From NCBI RefSeq assembly GCF_002259585.1, contig NZ_MWWS01000009.1, positions 62,001 to 126,000 of the forward strand: a stretch of 64,000 nucleotides of DNA, written 5' to 3'. This stretch comes from Bombiscardovia coagulans. Lineage in GTDB: Bacteria; Actinomycetota; Actinomycetes; Actinomycetales; Bifidobacteriaceae. Under the pieces are notes generated by a model, which searched no databases, had not been told where the DNA came from, and was given only the letters and a program-made list of their open reading frames with translations. A program made the translations under genes and the position numbers. Position 1 is the first letter of the stretch. The number at the start of each line of letters is the position of its first letter. Of the stretch, positions 46,880-56,602 are shown one piece after another.

Positions 46880-47368
46880 CTAGTTACCAAAAAAAGCCTG
46901 AGCAGGCGATTGTGGCTGGGGTTCTTCCACTTTAATATTGACCTGTGCAGGGCTCAACAAAAAGACACGTGGGGTGACTCGCTCAATGGAACCCCGCACA
47001 CCAAAGACTACTCCGGCAGAAAAGTCTACTATTCTGTACGCTACAGACTCACTGACTCCGCTCAGGTTGAGAACTACAGGCACACCATCTCGAATAGCCC
47101 GCCCAACCATCTGTGCATCCTCATATGTCTTGGGATGAATAGTAGTTATGCGGTTAAGACGGTTCTGGAATGGGGTAACGCTAGCCGAAGACGTTGTCGA
47201 TGCTGAATCAACAGCAGTCGAAGCATGAGTAGAAGCTATAGGGGTAACCGAGTAATCAGTGTCAAAGCCGGCTTCTTGTACATCTTCTTCCTGGTCCATC
47301 TCGTTCTCGTCATCGACTACGTCAGCCATACCGAAGTACGACATAGCGTTCTTCATTAATCCGGCCAT
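46880..47368 (-). CDS. sepF: cell division protein SepF
   Basis: SepF anchors FtsZ filaments to the membrane, and is the main anchor where FtsA is absent, as here. The 162-residue protein has an N-terminal amphipathic helix (MAGLMKNAMSYFGM), an acidic/serine linker (15-70) and the C-terminal SepF domain (about 74-150, TIHPKTYEDAQMVGRAI, VVLNLSGV, VFGVRGSIERVTPRVFLLSP). AGGAG is nine bases before the ATG. It follows ftsZ by 53 bases. Confidence 0.95.
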   Translation of the reverse strand: MAGLMKNAMSYFGMADVVDDENEMDQEEDVQEAGFDTDYSVTPIASTHASTAVDSASTTSSASVTPFQNRLNRITTIHPKTYEDAQMVGRAIRDGVPVVLNLSGVSESVAYRIVDFSAGVVFGVRGSIERVTPRVFLLSPAQVNIKVEEPQPQSPAQAFFGN

Positions 47369-47421
47369 GACTTCTTACTCCTATCGCTTTTGTCACTTAC
47401 ATCTTATTCGAGGGTACTTGC

Positions 47422-48648
47422 TCAACGCAGGAAGTCTGGGATATCTAAGTATCCGCTATTGTCTATTGGCTTTTCATCATCACTGGCAGGAGCGGCAAGC
47501 TTCTGCCCTTGGCTTTCAACTTCAGCTGACTCAGTCTGCCAAGTCTGATTAGCTTCCTGGTCAATATCCTCGCTCTCAGCGTTGGCGTGTGTATGCTCTT
47601 CTGGGTTCTCCTGTACCTGAATCTCATCGACGTCAGCAGCAGACAAGTCGTGAGAGGCTTGTTCATAGGAGGAGACCTTCTGCGCATTAGGATCGAAACC
47701 AGCAGCTATGACCGTAACACGAACTTCATCACCATAAGCGTCATCCAGTGCCAGACCCCAGATGATCTGAGCCTCTGGGTGTATAGCATCCTGAACCAGT
47801 TTGGCAGCCGCGGAAGCTTCTTGCATAGTCAAATCTGTTGGACCTGCCACGTTAATGAGAGCACCGTGGGCACCTTCGATAGACTCTTCCAGAAGTGGTG
47901 AAGAGATAGCGATCTCAGCAGCTTGTGTAGCACGATCTTCCCCACGTGCAGCACCGATACCGAAGAGTGCTGTACCAGCATCCTTCAAAATAGCGGTAAC
48001 ATCAGAGAAATCAACATGAATGTATGAATTCATAGTAATGAGATCAGTGATACCCTGAACTCCGGCGAGCAATGCTGTATCGGCTGTCTTGAAAGCATCC
48101 ATAACCGAAACAGTGCGATCGGACAAGTCTAGAAGACGATCATTCGGAATAACAATGAGTGCATCTACTTCTTTACGAAGATTTTCGATGCCGGATTCTG
48201 CTGAAGCCGCACGACGTGGACCTTCAAAGGTAAATGGCCGTGTGACTACTGCAATGGTAAGAGCACCCTGTTGACGGGCTGCACGAGCAACGACAGGACT
48301 GGCACCTGTACCGGTACCACCGCCCTCTCCCGCTGTTACGAAAACCATATCTGAGCCTTTGAGGACTTCCTCAATATCGCTCTGATGGTCTTTTGCTGCC
48401 TTGGCACCCTTTTCTGGGTCAGCACCAGCACCCAAACCGCGTGAATTCATGTCCGACAAGGAAATCTTCACATTTGCATCTGAGCGTAGCAAATCCTTGG
48501 CATCAGTGTTTATTGCGACAAATTCTACGTTTTGCAAGCCCTCTGCAATCATACGATTGACAGCATTGCCGCCTGCGCCACCGACACCGACGACCTTGAT
48601 ATTGGTCTTGTCATTGAAATTGTCAGTCTGGGCAATCTCGCTCACCAT
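47422..48648 (-). CDS. ftsZ: cell division protein FtsZ
   Basis: The tubulin-like GTPase forms the Z-ring. The 408-residue protein has VVGVGGAGGNAVNRM near the N-terminus, the tubulin signature GGGTGTGASPV (near 107-117) and the T7 loop segment NVDFSDV-like HVDFSDV. The acidic linker of about 85 residues ends in the conserved C-terminal peptide LDIPDFLR that binds SepF. AGGAG precedes the ATG; a GTG one codon later is also possible. Unlike in most actinobacteria, it is not directly after ftsQ. Confidence 0.97.
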   Translation of the reverse strand: MVSEIAQTDNFNDKTNIKVVGVGGAGGNAVNRMIAEGLQNVEFVAINTDAKDLLRSDANVKISLSDMNSRGLGAGADPEKGAKAAKDHQSDIEEVLKGSDMVFVTAGEGGGTGTGASPVVARAARQQGALTIAVVTRPFTFEGPRRAASAESGIENLRKEVDALIVIPNDRLLDLSDRTVSVMDAFKTADTALLAGVQGITDLITMNSYIHVDFSDVTAILKDAGTALFGIGAARGEDRATQAAEIAISSPLLEESIEGAHGALINVAGPTDLTMQEASAAAKLVQDAIHPEAQIIWGLALDDAYGDEVRVTVIAAGFDPNAQKVSSYEQASHDLSAADVDEIQVQENPEEHTHANAESEDIDQEANQTWQTESAEVESQGQKLAAPASDDEKPIDNSGYLDIPDFLR

Positions 48649-48889
48649 ATGCTCCTGTCACTCCACGTTACGGTCAACTCTAGCGCAAGCCTGATACGCC
48701 AACACGCACACATACAGACATATTCTAGACTAACACCCAACTCTTTCACTATTATATAGAGCTTCCTAACTTTGTCTGCACAGTTTGCTGTTTTCTTTTA
48801 CGAACGAACATATACGCAATAAACTGCAATTCAATATGGTAAAACAGTTAGTCTTGCTCTGTATGCACTTCCACAGGACTTGTTGGTAC

Positions 48890-50053
48890 TCAGTATGAAG
48901 CGTCCATCGGATCATCACCAAAAAGAGCTTTCCGCTCTTCGTCCGAAGTGGCACGACTATCGAGCCAACCGTATGGAAGATGTACTTTTTTAGCGTAACG
49001 CACCCTTCCACGAGGCTTTGCAGCGACTGACTCAGGATAGGCCTGTTCTTGTGGCAGCAAGGCTATTTGTTTCTCAACATCAGCTATGCTTTCACATTCC
49101 ATGAAAGCTCGCCGCGTAGAACCACCAACTGGAAAGCCCTTCAGATACCAGGCAACATGCTTACGCATATCATGCACAGCCATTTGCTCATCCCCATCAT
49201 AAAACTCCACCAGCAGCCGAGCATGAAGGATCATAATGCGACCAACTTGACCAAGCGTAGGTTCAAAACGCTCACTGTTTCCAGAAAAAGCATGAGCTAT
49301 ATCACTAAAAAGCCAAGGGCGGCCCTGACATCCACGCCCAATAGCAACGCCTGCACAGCCGGTTTGTGCAACCATTGCTGCTGCGTCTTCAGCTGTCCAA
49401 ATGTCACCGTTACCAAACACAGGAATGTCTAATGCTTGCACCAATTGCCCAATTCGTGACCAATCCGAGTGCCCTCCATAGTATTCAGCTGTCGTACGCG
49501 CGTGCAAGGTGACTGCGGCACATCCTTCTTCTTGTACTATGTGCCCAGCTTCCAGGAAAGTTGTATGGTCGGCATCAATACCAACACGGATCTTTGCTGT
49601 CACTGGAATACCAGCTGTACTGCATACGCTGACTACCCGATGCACAAGCTCAGCGAATAGATCCAACTTCCAAGGCAGGGCCGACCCACCACCACGCCGA
49701 GTAACTTTAGGAACAGGGCATCCAAAATTTAAGTCAATATGGTCTGCCATCTGTCCATCTACTACCATGTGAGCAGCTTGTTCCACAATTACTGGATCTA
49801 CTCCGTACAACTGGAGGGATCGAACGCGCTCACTGGAATGAAAACGACATAAGCGAAATGCCTTGGGATTCTTAGCTACCAAGGCTCTGGCGGTGACCAT
49901 TTCCGCTACATACAGACCGTCAGGCCCAAATTCCTCGCACAAGACACGAAAAGGCCAATTTGTGACCCCTGCCATCGGTGAAAGAACTACAGGGGTTGGT
50001 ATTGTTATTGAGCCCAGTTGCACTGGGCTCAATGCGACTTGCTGATTTACCAT
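48890..50053 (-). CDS. dusB: tRNA-dihydrouridine synthase (DusB-like)
   Basis: This FMN-dependent enzyme reduces uridines to dihydrouridine in tRNA D-loops. Motifs: VVLSPMAGVTNWPFR (FMN site), the catalytic-cysteine segment DLNFGCPVPKVTRRGGGSAL, VTLHARTTAEYYGG, VFGNGDIWTAEDA and GVAIGRGCQGRPWLF. About 387 residues from the ATG at 50053. A GTG at 50068 would overlap the glyS stop. It follows glyS at once and is probably co-transcribed with it. Confidence 0.93.
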   Translation of the reverse strand: MVNQQVALSPVQLGSITIPTPVVLSPMAGVTNWPFRVLCEEFGPDGLYVAEMVTARALVAKNPKAFRLCRFHSSERVRSLQLYGVDPVIVEQAAHMVVDGQMADHIDLNFGCPVPKVTRRGGGSALPWKLDLFAELVHRVVSVCSTAGIPVTAKIRVGIDADHTTFLEAGHIVQEEGCAAVTLHARTTAEYYGGHSDWSRIGQLVQALDIPVFGNGDIWTAEDAAAMVAQTGCAGVAIGRGCQGRPWLFSDIAHAFSGNSERFEPTLGQVGRIMILHARLLVEFYDGDEQMAVHDMRKHVAWYLKGFPVGGSTRRAFMECESIADVEKQIALLPQEQAYPESVAAKPRGRVRYAKKVHLPYGWLDSRATSDEERKALFGDDPMDASY

Positions 50054-50057
50054 AAAT

Positions 50058-51575
50058 TTAGTATTCACCGCCGGCTTCAGCCACGGTTACCGGAGCAGAC
50101 TCATCTGCCCCTACCTCTTTTGCTACGTCTACAGCTCCATCAGCAGCAGTTGTACCTGTCACAGCAACAGGTCCTTCAGGATACCGCACACGTTTCTCGT
50201 TAATACGCTCTCGCACATATGCTTCTACCTGACTAAGGTTGACACGTTCCTGAGTCATGGTGTCTCGATCACGAATAGTCACAGCTTGGTCTTCAAGCGT
50301 ATCGAAGTCAACAGTGACGCATAGGGGCGTGCCAATCTCATCTTCACGCCGGTAACGACGACCAATTGCTCCAGCCTCGTCATAGTCAATCATCCATTCA
50401 TTTTGGCGCAGGTCAGCAGCCAAATTGTGGGCAAGACCTTGTAGGTCCGGTTTCTTAGACAGGGGCAACACAGCAGCCTTGATGGGAGCTAAGCGGGGAT
50501 CTAGACGCAGTACTGTGCGACGGTCGACTCCGCCTTTGGTATTGGGCGCCTCATCCACGTCATATGCGTCAACCAGGAAGGCCATAAGAGAGCGTGTCAG
50601 GCCTGCCGCGGGCTCGATGACATAAGGAACGTACTTCTTACCTGTTGTTTGGTCGAAGTATGAAAGATCTTCACCTGAGTGCTTAGCATGGGCTTTGAGG
50701 TCATAGTCAGTCCTGTTGGCAACACCTTCTAACTCTCCCCACAAAGAACCAGTGAAACCAAACTTGTACTCGATGTCAACAGTCCGCTTCGAGTAATGAG
50801 CTAGTTTCTCACGAGGATGCTCATAATGTCGCAAATTCTCAGGATTAATGCCTAGATCGGTATACCAGCGAGTACGAGCATCAATCCAATACTGATGCCA
50901 CTCTTCGTCAGTACCCGGCTCTACAAAAAACTCCATCTCCATTTGTTCGAACTCACGGGTTCGGAAAATGAAGTTGCCAGGGGTTATCTCATTTCTGAAG
51001 GACTTACCCATGTTAGCAATGCCAAAAGGTGGCTTGGAACGAGAAGAACTCATGACGTTCTTAAAGTCCACAAATATTCCTTGCGCAGTCTCTGGACGTA
51101 AGTAGTGCAAACTATGGTCATCTTGCACCGGCCCCAGATGTGTCTGGAGCATCATATTAAAATCTCGTGGCTCAGTCCATTGCCCTTTAGTTCCACAATC
51201 AGGGCAAGGGATGTCTTCCAAGCCATGTTCTGGGGCATGACCGTGCTTTTCTTGGTACGCTTCTTCGAGGGTGTCAGCGCGGTGCCGTTTGTGGCAGTTG
51301 AGGCATTCAATGAGAGGGTCATTAAATACGGAAACATGACCGGAGGCTACCCAAACGTCTGTAGGTAGGATCACTGAAGTATCTACACCGACTACATCCT
51401 GCCGGGTAACAACCATCGACCGCCACCATTCACGCTTAATGTTGTCCTTAAGCGCCACACCTAGGGGACCATAATCCCAAGCTGAGCGTGTGCCGCCATA
51501 GATCTCACCTGCAGGAAAGACAAACCCACGTCGCTTCGCCAGGGAGACGACTTCATCAAGTTTTGACGTTGCCAC
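50058..51575 (-). CDS. glyS: glycine-tRNA ligase, dimeric type
   Basis: A 505-residue class II synthetase of the alpha2 type that charges tRNA-Gly. It has [36 protein letters not shown], a zinc-ribbon-like insert (CLNCHKRH and CPDCGTKG), the class II segment [35 protein letters not shown] in part, and the motif 3 region [12 protein letters not shown]. The start is a GTG with AAGG upstream. The extreme C-terminus is an alanine/valine-rich tail of about 35 residues. No T-box leader was seen upstream. Confidence 0.95.
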   Translation of the reverse strand: MATSKLDEVVSLAKRRGFVFPAGEIYGGTRSAWDYGPLGVALKDNIKREWWRSMVVTRQDVVGVDTSVILPTDVWVASGHVSVFNDPLIECLNCHKRHRADTLEEAYQEKHGHAPEHGLEDIPCPDCGTKGQWTEPRDFNMMLQTHLGPVQDDHSLHYLRPETAQGIFVDFKNVMSSSRSKPPFGIANMGKSFRNEITPGNFIFRTREFEQMEMEFFVEPGTDEEWHQYWIDARTRWYTDLGINPENLRHYEHPREKLAHYSKRTVDIEYKFGFTGSLWGELEGVANRTDYDLKAHAKHSGEDLSYFDQTTGKKYVPYVIEPAAGLTRSLMAFLVDAYDVDEAPNTKGGVDRRTVLRLDPRLAPIKAAVLPLSKKPDLQGLAHNLAADLRQNEWMIDYDEAGAIGRRYRREDEIGTPLCVTVDFDTLEDQAVTIRDRDTMTQERVNLSQVEAYVRERINEKRVRYPEGPVAVTGTTAADGAVDVAKEVGADESAPVTVAEAGGEY

Positions 51576-51973
51576 TAGTCACACCTTCTGTTATGAAATT
51601 AATTGCAAAGATACACGTAAACTCTATCGTTAACTTATGACCATGCAAAGCACGAATTTGCCATAGTAGGCAATAATCTAGCCCGATCACCCGTTCGGTG
51701 ATTAACTATTGAAATAGTAGATTTCAACCTGCAAACGCTGTCTCAAGGAGTACCTAGGCTTACGAGTATATGCGGGCAAACTTACACAGAGTTTTAAGAA
51801 AGGCTTGCGAACTGGCCCTTGGAAGCTGTCGGATGAGACCAGCGTGATAAGGCATTTTACCAATGCCGCACACGTCGTCATTGACTCCACTCTCATGGTG
51901 TCTGCAAGACCCCCATCCTCTATTTACGTGAACCTGCTGACCAACAGATTATCGAGCAGTAAAGGACCATCCA
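51576..51973. other. non-coding divergent region between glyS and thiamine-binding-like gene
   Basis: This 398-bp spacer must carry promoters for both divergent genes. A 6-bp hairpin (ATCACC with GGTGAT, 51686-51702) is visible; no T-box specifier or antiterminator motif is present. Open frames here are short and lack coding character. AAAGGA precedes the plus-strand ATG at 51974. Confidence 0.45.
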
Positions 51974-52318
51974 ATGCCAGAACTCACAACTCATGCAGAC
52001 GAGGATTATGTCAACACTGTAGCAGCTGTTTCCATTGCACCTTCCGGCACTGGTGAAGAACTCTCAGAATACGTAGCACAAGTAGTAGCTGTCATACGTG
52101 ATTCCGGTCTCAAGAACGAGACAAACGCCATGTTTACCAATATTGAAGGAAACCTAGATGATGTCATGAGAGTTGTACGAGATGCAACCATGACACTTGT
52201 CTCGCAGGGCTACCGTACAGGTGTATCCCTCAAACTCGATATTCGCCCAGGAATGCATGATCAAATGGAACGAAAACCTCAACTCGTCAACGAGATTTTA
52301 GACCGCCAAAGCAAGTAG
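51974..52318 (+). CDS. thiamine-binding-fold protein (MTH1187/YkoF-like, UPF0045)
   Basis: The 114-residue protein belongs to the small ferredoxin-like family typified by MTH1187, some members of which bind thiamine or a precursor. Hallmarks are SIAPSGTGEELSEYVAQVV, VIRDSGLKNETNAMFTNIEG and the closing KLDIRPGMHDQMERK. It stands alone, with no thiamine transporter or riboswitch visible nearby. Thiamine binding is inferred from family. It ends seven bases before a run of ten cytosines. Confidence 0.8.
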   Translation: MPELTTHADEDYVNTVAAVSIAPSGTGEELSEYVAQVVAVIRDSGLKNETNAMFTNIEGNLDDVMRVVRDATMTLVSQGYRTGVSLKLDIRPGMHDQMERKPQLVNEILDRQSK

Positions 52319-52324
52319 CCTCCT

Positions 52325-52334
52325 CCCCCCCCCC
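52325..52334 (+). repeat. C10 homopolymer tract
   Basis: Ten consecutive cytosines lie between the thiamine-binding-like stop (52318) and the LacI regulator start (52442). Such tracts slip during replication and can vary in length. Confidence 0.85.
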
Positions 52335-52441
52335 TTAACATCAGCAACGAAAGTCTGTATTAGCGGTTTCCCTGCAGCTTCTGCAAGGTGTAGGCGTTTA
52401 AGGCTCATTATAAGCTGAAAGAAGCTGAGCAGGAGGATGCA

Positions 52442-53488
52442 ATGACAACTATGAAGGAGATAGCCGTCAAGACTGGGGTGTCGGTTTCGACTGTCTCTCT
52501 GGTTCTCAACGGTAGAGACAAGGGGCGAGTCAAAGCTGATATTGCACAAAAGGTAAAAGCACAAGCCAAAGCAATGGGCTACAGGCCCAACCCACTTGCC
52601 AGATCCTTGCGCACTTCTCACACCCGGATAATCGGTTTCATCTCCGAAGAAGTTGCTACTACCCCATATGCAGGCAATATTATCGTTGGTGCTCAAGAAG
52701 CAGCGGCAAACTTAGGATACATGCTCATCATCGTATCGGCAGATGGTTCTTACGAAGAAGGCAAACAGATCGCTGCTCTCAAGCGGTATGGGGTAGATGG
52801 GTTCCTCTATGCCAAAATGTACAACCGTGTGACCAACGTCCCTGCGACCCTCAGTAGCCACCCTGTCGTGATAGTAAATGCCAGTGAGCCTACAGGTAGG
52901 TATTCATCTATCTCACCGAATGAATTCACTATTGGCTATGATGCCACCCAATACTTGCTGGCTGCTGGCTGCCAGCGTATTGCCTATATCGGTGACTCTG
53001 AACCGATCTTGGCACAAGGAAAACGATTTAATGGCTACCAGGCTGCACTGAAAGACGCTGGGCAGGCCTTCCGTCCAGAATTAGTTACCCAGGTCTCACG
53101 AAATCAAGAAGCCATGGACAGTGTGGAACACATGATTCAAGGTGCACACCCAGACGGTTTTTTCTGCTTTAACGATTCGCGCTCATGGTACGTGTATGAG
53201 GCAGCAGCGAGACGTGGATTGCACATAGGGCAGGATTGGAGTTTGGTAGGTGTTGATAACCACCGGGTTTTTGCCGAGACTGTCGCTCCCCGACTAACCA
53301 CTATCGAACTCCCCCACTACGAAATGGGGTATTGGGCTACCTGCAAACTCATTTCACACATAGAACACATCGATCCATCAACAATGACGCTGCCAGCAAC
53401 TACGGCGCCACTACCTCCTCTTCAGGCTGATGGCACAACACTTATTCATTGCCAACTATTAGAAAAAGAATCAGTCGTCAACCACTAA
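52442..53488 (+). CDS. LacI-family regulator of the sucrose genes
   Basis: This 348-residue protein has an N-terminal LacI HTH (residues 3-50, TMKEIAVKTGVSVSTVSLVL, then the hinge helix region NPLARSLRT). A periplasmic-binding-protein-like effector domain follows (GFISEEVATTPYAGNIIVG, then the late DWSLVGVDNHRVFAETVAP segment). It sits directly upstream of the sucrose permease and GH32 genes, and the spacer behind it carries a LacI-type palindrome (53530-53547), so it most likely represses them until sucrose or a product binds. AGGAGG stands six bases before the ATG. Confidence 0.9.
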   Translation: MTTMKEIAVKTGVSVSTVSLVLNGRDKGRVKADIAQKVKAQAKAMGYRPNPLARSLRTSHTRIIGFISEEVATTPYAGNIIVGAQEAAANLGYMLIIVSADGSYEEGKQIAALKRYGVDGFLYAKMYNRVTNVPATLSSHPVVIVNASEPTGRYSSISPNEFTIGYDATQYLLAAGCQRIAYIGDSEPILAQGKRFNGYQAALKDAGQAFRPELVTQVSRNQEAMDSVEHMIQGAHPDGFFCFNDSRSWYVYEAAARRGLHIGQDWSLVGVDNHRVFAETVAPRLTTIELPHYEMGYWATCKLISHIEHIDPSTMTLPATTAPLPPLQADGTTLIHCQLLEKESVVNH

Positions 53489-53529
53489 TCGCAAGAACCT
53501 TCGTTAATTTGACACAACTGCGAAGTAAA

Positions 53530-53569
53530 ACGTCAATCGTTTGACGTAAATCGTTTGACACTCTATACT
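53530..53569 (+). promoter_or_regulatory. sucrose operon promoter with overlapping LacI-type operator
   Basis: TTGACG (53541-53546) and TATACT (53564-53569) are 17 bases apart. The near-perfect palindrome ACGTCAATCGTTTGACGT (53530-53547; 7-bp arms, central TCGT) covers the -35. A further half-site-like TCGTTTGACA follows at 53551-53560. Repressor binding here would exclude RNA polymerase. The transcript would carry a leader of about 85 bases. Confidence 0.75.
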
Positions 53570-53662
53570 GCTTGTCATAGGCATTGCTCAGCAACGACAG
53601 CTGCGCATGTACAAAGGGAAGCCTGGCAGTGATGCCAGTCTCACGATAAGAAAGAGGCAACA

Positions 53663-54958
53663 ATGACAAAAAAGATGTCTGCTTGGAGGAATCCCTCTTA
53701 CTTGGAAAGTTCCACTGGCATATTCCTATTCTTCTGCTCTTGGGGCATCTGGTGGTCTTTCTACCAACGCTGGTTAGCAACCGACCTACACCTGACCAAT
53801 ACTCAAGTCGGTACTGTGTATTCAATTAACTCCCTGGGTACCTTAATCATTATGTTTGCCTATGGAGTCATTCAGGACGAGCTAGGGATTAAGCGACGGC
53901 TAACCATCTTCATCTCTGCGATTGCAGCATTGGTCGGCCCCTTTGTGCAGTTCATCTATGCCCCACTTATGCGCAGCAATTTGATGCTCGGAACCATTAT
54001 CGGCTCTATCGTCCTATCAGCGGGCTTTATGTCAGGGTGTTCATTGCTTGAAGCTGTCACTGAGCGCTACTCACGTAAGTTTGGTTTCGAATATGGCCAG
54101 TCTCGAGCTTGGGGCTCATTCGGCTACGCTATTGTAGCCTTGGTTGCAGGGTTTGTTTTCAATATCAACCCCCTCATTAACTTCTGGCTCGGCTCAGCCT
54201 TTGGTCTGGGCATGCTGATGGTATATGCCTTCTGGGTACCTGCTGAACAAAAAGAGGAGATCAAGAAGGAGGCTGACCCCAATGAAAGAACCAACCCTTC
54301 TCTCAAGGAAATGATAAGCGTTTTAGGCATGCCAACCCTATGGCTGCTGATTGTTTTCATGATGTTTACCAATACCTTCTACACCGTCTTCGACCAGCAG
54401 ATGTTTCCCACGTATTATGCCAATCTATTCTCTACTCCAGAAATCGGCAACAGCGTCTATGGCACCCTAAATGGCATTCAAGTCTTCCTCGAGTCAGCCA
54501 TGATGGGCGTCGTCCCTATTATTATGCGTAAGATAGGTGTTCGCAATGCCCTGCTCCTGGGGGCTACCGTCATGTTCCTGCGTATAGGCTTGTGTGGCTT
54601 CTTCCATGATCCAATTATGGTTTCAGTCGTCAAACTCTTCCACTCAATAGAAGTGCCACTTTTCTCCCTACCTGCCTTCCGCTACTTCACCCTCCACTTC
54701 AACCCGAAGCTGTCAGCTACGTTATACATGGTGGGCTTCCAGATTGCCTCTCAGGTAGGTCAGGTCCTTTTGTCCACACCCTTGGGCGCCTTGCACGATA
54801 CGGCCGGCGATCGAACGACCTTCTACACGATTTCCGCAGTAGTTTTCGTTGCACTCATATATGGCATGTTCGTGTTAAAGAAGGACAACCAGCAGGTAGA
54901 TGGTGACCCCTTCTTTACTGACAAACAACTGGCCGCAAAACAGCAGGCAGCTGCCTAA
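53663..54958 (+). CDS. MFS sucrose/oligosaccharide:H+ symporter
   Basis: A 431-residue major facilitator protein with about 12 membrane helices, of the oligosaccharide:H+ symporter type (LacY/CscB group). It opens YLESSTGIFLFFCSWGIWWS, has the loop DELGIKRRLTIF between helices 2 and 3, EYGQSRAWGSFGYA near helix 5, and a conserved C-terminal half. Being proton-driven, not PTS, it brings in free sucrose. GAAAGAGGCAAC precedes the ATG. A perfect 15-bp hairpin separates it from the hydrolase gene. Confidence 0.9.
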   Translation: MTKKMSAWRNPSYLESSTGIFLFFCSWGIWWSFYQRWLATDLHLTNTQVGTVYSINSLGTLIIMFAYGVIQDELGIKRRLTIFISAIAALVGPFVQFIYAPLMRSNLMLGTIIGSIVLSAGFMSGCSLLEAVTERYSRKFGFEYGQSRAWGSFGYAIVALVAGFVFNINPLINFWLGSAFGLGMLMVYAFWVPAEQKEEIKKEADPNERTNPSLKEMISVLGMPTLWLLIVFMMFTNTFYTVFDQQMFPTYYANLFSTPEIGNSVYGTLNGIQVFLESAMMGVVPIIMRKIGVRNALLLGATVMFLRIGLCGFFHDPIMVSVVKLFHSIEVPLFSLPAFRYFTLHFNPKLSATLYMVGFQIASQVGQVLLSTPLGALHDTAGDRTTFYTISAVVFVALIYGMFVLKKDNQQVDGDPFFTDKQLAAKQQAAA

Positions 54959-54979
54959 ACCCCTAGCCGTAAAAGAATG

Positions 54980-55020
54980 ACTTGGCCTTATGCTGAGTAA
55001 GGAAAAGCATAAGGCCAAGT
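54980..55020 (+). terminator. 15-bp perfect hairpin between permease and hydrolase genes
   Basis: ACTTGGCCTTATGCT (54980-54994) pairs completely with AGCATAAGGCCAAGT (55006-55020), loop 11 bases. No T-run follows and the next gene starts 34 bases on, so it may be a partial terminator or an mRNA-stabilising element that sets permease and hydrolase levels apart. Confidence 0.65.
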
Positions 55021-55054
55021 CGCAGACAGCACCAATAAGAAAGGATGCTTGACG

Positions 55055-56575
55055 ATGAACATAGAGAGCCTGCCTACATACCACCAAGACGAGCAACTCG
55101 CACAAGCAGAAGCGGGCGTTGAGAAACTTTTCAAACAACGCAATGACCGGTGGTATCCCTTGGAACACATCGCTTCACCAGGTGGTTGGATTAACGACCC
55201 CAATGGATTGTGCTACTACAAGGGTCGCTACCACGTTTATTACCAGCTCCATCCATATGGAACCAAGTGGGGACCTATGCACTGGGGTCATGTCTCTAGT
55301 GAAAACTTAGTAACTTGGAGGCACGAACCCATTGCTATGGCCCCGTCTTTTGAAGCAGAACGAGACGGAGTATTTTCAGGTTCAGCAGTCATCTCCGACG
55401 ACAACAAGCTAGTCATCTACTACACAGGCCACCGCTGGCGCAATGGAATAGATGAGCGAGAAGGCAACCTCCAAGAACAGTGCATGGCTATTTCAGAAGA
55501 TGGGATCCATTTTGAGAAAAAGGGTGTCGTAATCCCCTGCCCGGACGACCGCATCTTACACTTCCGCGACCCTAAAGTCTGGAAGCAAGGCAGCGAATGG
55601 CGTATGGTTTTTGGTGTCAGCACACCAGAGCACCGCGGTGAAATTTGGATGTACCATTCAAACGACATGATTCATTGGGAGTTCGACCGTCCAATTTATC
55701 AGCATCCAGATCCTGACGTATTCATGTTGGAATGCCCCGACATGTTCCCACTGGGAGACAAATGGGTTATTTGCTATTCCGCCATGGGATTGAAGCACAC
55801 AGGATTCGAGGCACGAAACCACAATAACGCCGGCTATGTCATTGGTAGCTGGCAAGCCGGTGGAGACTTCCACCAGGAAAGTGACTTCCACCTATGGGAC
55901 AGGGGGCACAATTTTTACGCACCTCAAACCTTCCAAGCACCCGATGGTAGGCGCTTAGTTTTCGGCTGGATGAGTCCTTTCACTGAACCAATCCCTATGC
56001 AAGACGATAGTTGGTGCGGACAGCTCACAATACCACGTGTAGTGAGCTTAGCTGGCGACCATCTACGTACCCAGCCAGTACATGAATTCGAGCAACTCAA
56101 GAGCAATATTCAAGATTTTGGATCGGTCAATCTTGCCGTCAATGCAAGCCAGAAGCTTCTAAGCGACGTTCAAACAGCCGACATCGAAATGGAGATTGAT
56201 CTCAAACGTAGTCAGGCTGAGCGCATTGGACTCGAAATACACCGCACCAGCAATGGCGATCACACTCTGGTATGCTATGACGACCAGTTACAAGGTGTTG
56301 TCATCGACCGCCATTGCAATACTTATGGTGACCGGGGCTACCGAACCGCTCCTCTTGATACGACTGACGATACCCTCAAGCTGCATATCATTGTAGACCG
56401 TAACTCAGTTGAAGTGTATATCAACGATGGATTAGAAGTCATGAGTTCTTATTCCTTCCCAGCTGAAGGGCCACGTGAGATACGTCTCATTGCGGAGTCT
56501 GGCGAGGGATCGGCTTACATTAACAGGATCTCTATTGCTCAACTCACTACCATTTGGGAAGGCAATGACAGGTGA
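55055..56575 (+). CDS. GH32 beta-fructofuranosidase (sucrose hydrolase)
   Basis: The enzyme splits sucrose to glucose and fructose. The 506-residue protein has the GH32 nucleophile motif WINDPNGLCYYKG, FSGSAV, FRDPKVW (transition-state aspartate), and the acid/base ECPDMFPLGDKWV, all in the five-bladed propeller, then a C-terminal beta-sandwich. As the partner uptake system is a proton symporter, the substrate is free sucrose rather than sucrose 6-phosphate. AAGGA lies nine bases before the ATG at 55055; a TTG at 55049 is too close to it. No signal peptide, so cytoplasmic. Confidence 0.94.
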   Translation: MNIESLPTYHQDEQLAQAEAGVEKLFKQRNDRWYPLEHIASPGGWINDPNGLCYYKGRYHVYYQLHPYGTKWGPMHWGHVSSENLVTWRHEPIAMAPSFEAERDGVFSGSAVISDDNKLVIYYTGHRWRNGIDEREGNLQEQCMAISEDGIHFEKKGVVIPCPDDRILHFRDPKVWKQGSEWRMVFGVSTPEHRGEIWMYHSNDMIHWEFDRPIYQHPDPDVFMLECPDMFPLGDKWVICYSAMGLKHTGFEARNHNNAGYVIGSWQAGGDFHQESDFHLWDRGHNFYAPQTFQAPDGRRLVFGWMSPFTEPIPMQDDSWCGQLTIPRVVSLAGDHLRTQPVHEFEQLKSNIQDFGSVNLAVNASQKLLSDVQTADIEMEIDLKRSQAERIGLEIHRTSNGDHTLVCYDDQLQGVVIDRHCNTYGDRGYRTAPLDTTDDTLKLHIIVDRNSVEVYINDGLEVMSSYSFPAEGPREIRLIAESGEGSAYINRISIAQLTTIWEGNDR

Positions 56576-56602
56576 CAGCATGCAGCTAAGGCGTTCGTAA
56601 AA

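Noticed and set aside
51576-51973. Possible T-box leader for glyS
   Set aside because: No specifier loop or T-box antiterminator motif on the minus strand, and only a 6-bp hairpin is present.
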